Of a stretch of 11,218 nucleotides of DNA, positions 6,382-11,218 are shown one piece after another. Each line of letters starts with the position of its first letter. The first letter of the stretch is position 1. The DNA lies in NCBI GenBank assembly GCA_018268875.1, contig JAFDVT010000299.1, forward strand, positions 1 to 11,218, read 5' to 3'. The DNA comes from Acidobacteriota bacterium (GTDB lineage: Bacteria; Acidobacteriota; Terriglobia; Bryobacterales; Bryobacteraceae). The translations under genes were made by a program, and so were the position numbers. Below the pieces are notes generated by a model. That model was not told the DNA's origin, made no database searches, and saw nothing but the letters and a program-made list of their open reading frames with translations.

Positions 6382-9006
6382 ATGTCCTTCAGGCTGCTGT
6401 TGTTGCCGGTGACACTGCTTTCGGCCGTCGCTTTTGCACAAACTTATCCACAAGCGTGGACGCCTTTTGCAAAGCTAAATGCGGCCCGGCGCGACGCGTG
6501 CGCCGTCGGTTTTTCGCCGGGACAAGTGCTCATCGCCGGCGGCATTGGCGCGGACGGCGCGGCGTCGAACGTTGCCGAAATCCTGAATGCCGACGGTGTG
6601 TCGCGTGTTATCCCCGGCATGCGCGAAGCCCGCGTGGGACATACGTGCACGACGCTGGAAGACGGGCGCGTGCTGGTTACCGGCGGCGTCTTTACCTCGG
6701 CCTCAAGCAGCGCCGAAGTCTATCATCCGGACATCAATATTTGGATCCCCGTGGCAAGCGCGGGTCCCATGCGCGCGGGTTCCGCCGCGGTACGCCTGCG
6801 CGACGGCCGTGTGCTCGTCACCGGCGGCTATCGCGAAGACGGAACGCTGGTGGCGTACTCCGAAGTTTTCGATCCCAACTCCAACCGCTTTACGGCCTCG
6901 CGCGGGCAGTTGAACCAGCCTCGCCGGAACCATTCGGCCAGCCTGCTGGGCGACGGACGCGCCGTCATCACCGGAGGCATCGGGCTTGATGGAACTCTGA
7001 AAGTCACCGAATTTTACGACGCTGTAACCGGCGTCATCTGGACCGGCCCCAATATGACCGCGGCTCGCGAACGGCATGCCGCCGTGTCGCTCGAAGACGG
7101 CCGCGTGCTCATCGCCAGCAGCGGGACGCTCGAAGTTCTGGACGCCGCGGGACTCCGTTGGACCTCGCTACCCACCGCCAAGCTGAAGGACCCGAGCGCG
7201 GTTCACTCCGCGGTCGTGATCCCCGGCAACGGCGATGTGTTGTTCGTGTCCAATGGCAAGGCCGAACGGTTCCACCCGGCCGACGCATCGATCCGCGCCA
7301 TCGACGATTCCGCCGTGTATCCGGGCGCCAAACTCGCGGTTCTGGACGACGGCACCATCGTCGCACTGGGCGGCGAAGTGGATGGCGCGTCGCAAGCCGA
7401 AGCGTCCATCATCGCGTTTCCCGCCATCTCGTTTCAGGAAGCCGTATCGCATCCTGGCGACATGGTTCGCATCTCCGGACGTAATCTTCCGGCCGATCAA
7501 CCGGTGCAGTACAAGCTCGAATTTTTCCAGACTGCGCTGGGCCTTTCGGACGCGCCGCAGTTCCGCGTCGTCACCGCGCGTTCCACCGCCACGTCAGACG
7601 GCATGATCAGCGACGTACCGTTGTTCATTCCCTTCGCCAACGAAGTGGGACGCTCGCTGCGCCTCACCGCGACGCTCGCTGACGGAACCGTGCTTGTGCG
7701 CAATTCGCCGATCAAATATAAGTCTGAACTCGAACTCGAATTTCCGCCCTCCACCGTGCAAGGACAGTCCACCGCGTTGACCGTTCGCGTCAAGCCGGTC
7801 GCGGGCGCGCCCACTCCCCTGGGACCGATGGTGTCCACGTTCGGACCCGTTACGTTCGCGGAAATGGTGCAGGATTCGCGCGGCGTTTCGTACTCCAGTT
7901 CGCGCCTGCCCGCCGGCGCTCTTGCCGTCACCGTGCTCTATGTCGGGGACTCGCTGTACGATCGCGCTGTCGCCCGCACGAGCCTTGGCGTCGCGAGCCG
8001 GCAACCAGTGGTGGACATCGTGTCCACGGTCGCCACTCCGCAACTCGGCGTCGCCTTCGACGTCTTCGTGCAGGTGCGTGTGGATTCCGCAAGCGTCGCC
8101 GGAGCCCCGCCAATCACGGGTCCGGTGAACATTTATGAATCCGGCGTGTTTGTGGGCCAGGCCCGGCAACTGTCGTCGTCGACCTCGCCCTTCCCGATGA
8201 TCCAGGCCAGCCTGCCGTTCACGGCGATGAACTTCAACACGCTGCGCTTTACCGCGACCTACGCGGGCGATGGCAATTATCTGCCCGCTTCGAGCGCCGT
8301 GTTGACGCCGTTCCTGCAGCGCGCGCAGCCTTCCATGACGTTGTCCGGTGTACCGTCGATCTTCAACCAGACCGTCAAGCCCAACGAACCTCTGCGCTTC
8401 CATTGCGGCGTACCGGTGGTGTTCGACCTGGGTCTGATGTTCCCCTCGCCGCTCGACCTCACGAGCACCGGATTTACGCTGTTCGCCAAGGGTCCCGACG
8501 GCGTGCCGTACCCGGTCAGCGCGGGTGACTTCGCGAGATCCGCGCCGGGCAAGGCTACCGCGCGAACCGAAGCCACGCTGCGCTACGACACGATTCGCCT
8601 CACGGCTTCGTATGCGGGCGACGCCTACTTCCGGCCCGCGATGTCCGCCGAACTCCCCGTGGAACAGATTCCGCTGCCGATGGCCGTGAAATTGGTGGAT
8701 ACGCCCAAAACGTTTTCTTCCGACGGCATCACGGTGTTTACTGCCGAAGTAACCACCGACGCCGACTGGTTGTTGCGCGTCGCGGGCAGTGTTTGCGACA
8801 TCCCGGGTCCCACTGGCTACATTGAGTTTTACGACGAAACCGGCCTGATCGGTGCGATTCCGATCGACGACACGCCGGACCAGGTGAAGCGCGCGCAGGT
8901 TCGCGCGTACTTCCCGCCCGGCGACCACACGGTTTACATGCGCTACACAGGCGACGCGCGGCACGCGCCCATTCAGTCCGCTCCGGCAACGTTCCATTGG
9001 GAATAG
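6382..9006 (+). CDS. Large secreted kelch-propeller plus Ig-like repeat protein
   Basis: The protein has 874 residues. I prefer ATG 6382, which gives a clean signal peptide ([19 protein letters not shown], cleavage near residue 19); TTG 6373 would add three residues. Neither has a convincing ribosome binding site. Residues about 25-345 hold seven kelch-like blade motifs at 40-50-residue spacing: GQVLIAGG (47), GRVLVTGG (95), GRVLVTGG (142), GRAVITGG (192), GRVLIASS (240), GDVLFVSN (284), GTIVALGG (324). That is the count of a complete seven-bladed propeller, with blades 5 and 6 lacking the GG pair. Residues about 350-445 look like an IPT/TIG-type module ([14 protein letters not shown]). Residues about 450-874 contain Ig-like repeats marked by [10 protein letters not shown] (520), [10 protein letters not shown] (627), [10 protein letters not shown] (744) and [10 protein letters not shown] (855). 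No transmembrane anchor or sorting signal follows; the chain ends at HWE. It is probably extracellular and adhesive or carbohydrate-binding. Its target is unknown. Confidence 0.87.
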   Translation: MSFRLLLLPVTLLSAVAFAQTYPQAWTPFAKLNAARRDACAVGFSPGQVLIAGGIGADGAASNVAEILNADGVSRVIPGMREARVGHTCTTLEDGRVLVTGGVFTSASSSAEVYHPDINIWIPVASAGPMRAGSAAVRLRDGRVLVTGGYREDGTLVAYSEVFDPNSNRFTASRGQLNQPRRNHSASLLGDGRAVITGGIGLDGTLKVTEFYDAVTGVIWTGPNMTAARERHAAVSLEDGRVLIASSGTLEVLDAAGLRWTSLPTAKLKDPSAVHSAVVIPGNGDVLFVSNGKAERFHPADASIRAIDDSAVYPGAKLAVLDDGTIVALGGEVDGASQAEASIIAFPAISFQEAVSHPGDMVRISGRNLPADQPVQYKLEFFQTALGLSDAPQFRVVTARSTATSDGMISDVPLFIPFANEVGRSLRLTATLADGTVLVRNSPIKYKSELELEFPPSTVQGQSTALTVRVKPVAGAPTPLGPMVSTFGPVTFAEMVQDSRGVSYSSSRLPAGALAVTVLYVGDSLYDRAVARTSLGVASRQPVVDIVSTVATPQLGVAFDVFVQVRVDSASVAGAPPITGPVNIYESGVFVGQARQLSSSTSPFPMIQASLPFTAMNFNTLRFTATYAGDGNYLPASSAVLTPFLQRAQPSMTLSGVPSIFNQTVKPNEPLRFHCGVPVVFDLGLMFPSPLDLTSTGFTLFAKGPDGVPYPVSAGDFARSAPGKATARTEATLRYDTIRLTASYAGDAYFRPAMSAELPVEQIPLPMAVKLVDTPKTFSSDGITVFTAEVTTDADWLLRVAGSVCDIPGPTGYIEFYDETGLIGAIPIDDTPDQVKRAQVRAYFPPGDHTVYMRYTGDARHAPIQSAPATFHWE

Positions 9007-9035
9007 ATGACGGTACACTAAAGGAACAACACATC

Positions 9036-9206
9036 ATGGCGATCAGCAAGGATCTCCTCGAAATACTGGTCTGCCCCGTTTGCAAAGCCAAGGTGTTACC
9101 AAAGGCCGATGAAAACGGGCTGAAATGCGTACAGTGCAACCGCGTCTACCCGGTGCGTGACGACATCCCCGTCATGCTTGTGGACGAAGCCCGTATCGAG
9201 AACTGA
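9036..9206 (+). CDS. Trm112/YcaR-like zinc-ribbon protein
   Basis: The protein has 56 residues. I chose ATG 9036 ([16 protein letters not shown]), the normal family start; AAAGGA lies about 11 bases upstream. An upstream TTG at 8997 would run through the end of the preceding gene. Four cysteines form a zinc ribbon (CPVC at 13-16; CVQC at 31-34), followed by the conserved tail [12 protein letters not shown]. Trm112-type proteins bind and activate methyltransferases in eukaryotes and archaea. The bacterial YcaR/UPF0434 members are poorly understood. In E. coli ycaR lies between msbA-lpxK and kdsB, so the neighbouring GT9 and MsbA-like genes here repeat an LPS-linked context. The gap to the next gene is 12 bases. 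Confidence 0.88.
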   Translation: MAISKDLLEILVCPVCKAKVLPKADENGLKCVQCNRVYPVRDDIPVMLVDEARIEN

Positions 9207-9218
9207 CATCATTCCCAT

Positions 9219-10058
9219 ATGCAGCAGCTCGTCGATCATCTCGGTCGCGGCTCGCGTGTCGTCGTCCTGAGACTGCGGTCGATGGGCGACTGCGTACTCA
9301 CCACACCGGCGCTCTCGCTGTTGCACCAGCACCGGCCCGATCTCCACATCGGCGTGGCCGTGGAGGACCGCTTTCGCGGCATCTACGAAGGCCTGCCGTT
9401 TGTGCACGAGATCCTGCCGCCCACCGCCAAGGACGTACGCGGCTTTGGCGCGCAGCTTTGCATCAACCTGCATGGCGGAACCCGCTCGGCGATCCTGACA
9501 GCCGCCAGCGGCGCGCGTTTCCGTGCCGGATTTGGGCATTACCGCCAGCGGTTCGTCTACAACATCCGCATGCCGCGCGCGCAGGAGATCCTGCCCGGCG
9601 GGGAACGCACCGTACACACGGCGGAACACATCGCGTCGGCGATGTTCTACCTCGGCGTGCCTCAGCAGCCCATCCCTCGCGCGATCCTGCACGCATCCTC
9701 GCAGCCGGAACCCGGCACGTACTCGGTGGTGCATCCGTTCGCTTCGGCGGCGCTCAAAACCTGGCCCGTCGACAACTTTCTGAACGCGATGGCCACGATG
9801 GAACACGAGCCTGTCGTCATCGCGGGACCCGGCGACGACATCACGCCATTCGCGCAGTACCGTACGTATCAGAACCAGCCTCTGGACGTCATCAAAGGTC
9901 TGATCTCGCACGCGTCCTACTTTTTGGGCAATGATTCCGGGCCCGCGCACATCGCCGCGGCGTTCGACGTCCCCATGACCGTAGTCTTCGGACCCAGCGA
10001 CCCGGCCATCTGGGGACCCTGGCGAGCCTCACAAGCCAACGTGGTGACCAGCGCATGA
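9219..10058 (+). CDS. GT9 family heptosyltransferase (WaaF/WaaC-like)
   Basis: The protein has 279 residues, shorter than the roughly 320-350 of enterobacterial WaaC/WaaF. The N-terminal GT-B half has VVVLRLRSMGDCVLTTPAL (14-32); D24 in the GD pair is the expected catalytic acid residue. The C-terminal half has HPFASAALKTWP (172-183), then LGNDSGPAHIAAAFDVP (236-252) and VFGPSDPAIWGPW (256-268), the ADP-heptose-binding signature of the family. It would add a heptose (or a related sugar) to the LPS inner core at the cytoplasmic face of the inner membrane. No good ribosome binding site precedes ATG 9219; coupling to the gene 12 bases upstream is likely. Its stop overlaps the start of the ABC exporter as ATGA. 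The assignment to GT9 is firm; the exact acceptor is not known. Confidence 0.9.
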   Translation: MQQLVDHLGRGSRVVVLRLRSMGDCVLTTPALSLLHQHRPDLHIGVAVEDRFRGIYEGLPFVHEILPPTAKDVRGFGAQLCINLHGGTRSAILTAASGARFRAGFGHYRQRFVYNIRMPRAQEILPGGERTVHTAEHIASAMFYLGVPQQPIPRAILHASSQPEPGTYSVVHPFASAALKTWPVDNFLNAMATMEHEPVVIAGPGDDITPFAQYRTYQNQPLDVIKGLISHASYFLGNDSGPAHIAAAFDVPMTVVFGPSDPAIWGPWRASQANVVTSA

Positions 10059-11218
10059 GGCGCCTCATCGCCTACGCGCGGCCCTACGCCGGAACCTTGT
10101 TCCTGGCCGTTGTGCTGATGTCGTTCGTAGGCGCGTCACAAGCGCTGATGGCGCGTTTGATCGTCCCGTTGTTCGACCTCGTGCTGCAGCCGCAAGCCGC
10201 GCGCAAGCCCGTCGTGCTGTTCGAATTCGGCGGCTTCCGCCTGTTGTTGTCGGACCTTTTGCCCAGCGGTGTCGAAGACGTTTGGACTGCGGTCGCCATC
10301 GGGATCGTCGGCGCGTTTCTGATCAAAGGTCTTGCCGATTACGCCGCCAACTATTTGATCAACGACGCTGGTTACGGCGCCGTCACCGACATCCGGCAGC
10401 AAGTGTACGACAAGGTTCTGCGGCAGGACACCGCGTTTTTTCAGGAAAATTCCACCGGCGCGCTGATGTCGTCCATCATGAGCGACATCGAAAAAATACA
10501 GGTGGCCGTGTCGCACCTGTTGGCCGATTGGTTCCGCCAGACGTTCACCGTCATCGCGCTGCTGGCCGTCGTACTGCAAACCAACGCCAAGTTCGCCATC
10601 GTCGCGCTAACCGTGTTGCCGTTCGTTCTGGTGCCTACGGCGCGCCTCGGACGCCGCATCCGCCGCACCACGCGCAAGGGCCAGGATTACGCCGCCGAAC
10701 TGAACCAGATCCTGCAGGAAACCATCACCGGGCATCAGATCGTCAAGACGTTCGGCACCGAGGAGATCGAGTCCAACCGGTTTCGCGAGGCCTCGAAGCG
10801 CCTGCGCAGGAACAACGTCAAGTACGTCGCGCAGCAGGCCATCGCGTCGCCGTTGATCGAGTTCTTCGCCGCATTAACCATCGTCGGCCTGTTGACGTTC
10901 GCGCAAACCGAGATCCGCGCAGGCAAGATGACGGCGGGTGACTTCACCAGCTTTATCGTCGCGCTGTTGCTGCTGTATGAGCCTGTCAAACGCCTCACCG
11001 GCATCCACAACATCTTTCAGCAGGCGCTGGGCGCGTCGCAAAAAGTATTCGAGTATTTGGATCGCGAACAGGCCGTGCAGGACCGTCCCGGCGCCGTCAA
11101 ACTCGACGGTCTCACGCAGTCGATCCGCTTTGAGGACGTCACGTTCCGCTATCCCGCGGAACAGGATCGTTACGCGTTGCAGGGCATCAACCTCACGGTT
11201 CCCGCCGGCAAAGTAGCC
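10055..11218 (+). CDS. MsbA-like ABC exporter (fused permease/ATPase), 3' end outside window
   Basis: The frame opens at ATG 10055, overlapping the GT9 stop (ATGA), and runs open to the window end: 388 residues (MRRLIAYARPYAGTLFLAVV...). Residues 1-335 form an ABC exporter membrane domain, with hydrophobic segments at about 14-37, 79-97, 163-176, 180-195, 268-283 and 297-309. Typical signatures are VYDKVLRQDTAFFQENSTGALMS (from 118), SDIEKIQ (143-149), QETITGHQIVKTFG (221-234), and FTSFIVALLLLYEPVKRLTG (from 297). The nucleotide-binding domain begins near 357 (IRFEDVTFRYP; LQGINLTVPAGKVA) and is cut just before Walker A. MsbA flips lipid A-core across the inner membrane. The operon with a heptosyltransferase and a YcaR-like gene supports that role, although other lipid or glycolipid exporters look similar. 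Confidence 0.9.
   Translation, partial: MRRLIAYARPYAGTLFLAVVLMSFVGASQALMARLIVPLFDLVLQPQAARKPVVLFEFGGFRLLLSDLLPSGVEDVWTAVAIGIVGAFLIKGLADYAANYLINDAGYGAVTDIRQQVYDKVLRQDTAFFQENSTGALMSSIMSDIEKIQVAVSHLLADWFRQTFTVIALLAVVLQTNAKFAIVALTVLPFVLVPTARLGRRIRRTTRKGQDYAAELNQILQETITGHQIVKTFGTEEIESNRFREASKRLRRNNVKYVAQQAIASPLIEFFAALTIVGLLTFAQTEIRAGKMTAGDFTSFIVALLLLYEPVKRLTGIHNIFQQALGASQKVFEYLDREQAVQDRPGAVKLDGLTQSIRFEDVTFRYPAEQDRYALQGINLTVPAGKVA

Noticed and set aside
7594..9018. 474-codon open frame on the minus strand
   Set aside because: It lies wholly opposite the kelch/Ig-like gene. Its composition (rich in Arg, Gly, His) is typical of antisense shadows in GC-rich genes, and it has no recognisable motif.

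Overview
The window is a GC-rich bacterial chromosome segment, coding almost throughout, from a Gram-negative organism. The best match is an acidobacterium of the Solibacter/Bryobacter type. This is inference from gene content: a VWFA-related acidobacterial-type protein, a secreted protein with a carboxypeptidase-regulatory-like fold, a very large kelch plus Ig-like secreted protein, and LPS-type genes (GT9 heptosyltransferase, MsbA-like exporter). I see no IS element, integrase, CRISPR array, tRNA or rRNA.

Layout. (1) 1-807 (+) is the 3' part of a GT2 glycosyltransferase that begins outside the window. (2) 824-2602 (-) is a two-gene secreted-protein unit: a degenerate VWA protein followed after 6 bases by a small exported carboxypeptidase-regulatory-like protein. 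It converges on gene 1 across only 16 bases. (3) 2603-2829 is a divergent intergenic region with a candidate promoter for the VWA unit, a perfect 7+7 inverted repeat and a strong ribosome binding site for the rightward operon. (4) 2830-6327 (+) is a tight operon: a fused GT81-like glycosyltransferase/HAD phosphatase, a membrane histidine kinase joined by an ATGA overlap, and a NarL-type response regulator 4 bases later. (5) 6382-9006 (+) is a secreted 874-residue protein with seven kelch-like blades and four Ig-like repeats. A cluster of AACGTG half-sites lies just upstream. (6) 9036-11218 (+) is a tight envelope operon: a Trm112/YcaR-like zinc-ribbon protein, a short GT9 heptosyltransferase, and an MsbA-like ABC exporter cut off by the window end just before its Walker A motif.

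The most interesting object is the fused enzyme at 2830-4323. Its N-terminal half resembles glucosyl-3-phosphoglycerate synthase (GT81) and its C-terminal half is a SerB-like HAD phosphatase with all four catalytic motifs. The two halves could perform both steps of glucosylglycerate (compatible solute) synthesis in one chain. The translationally coupled kinase and adjacent regulator suggest that this pathway is tied to an envelope or osmotic sensing system. The reaction and the link to sensing are hypotheses; the fusion, the motifs and the gene overlaps are visible in the sequence.
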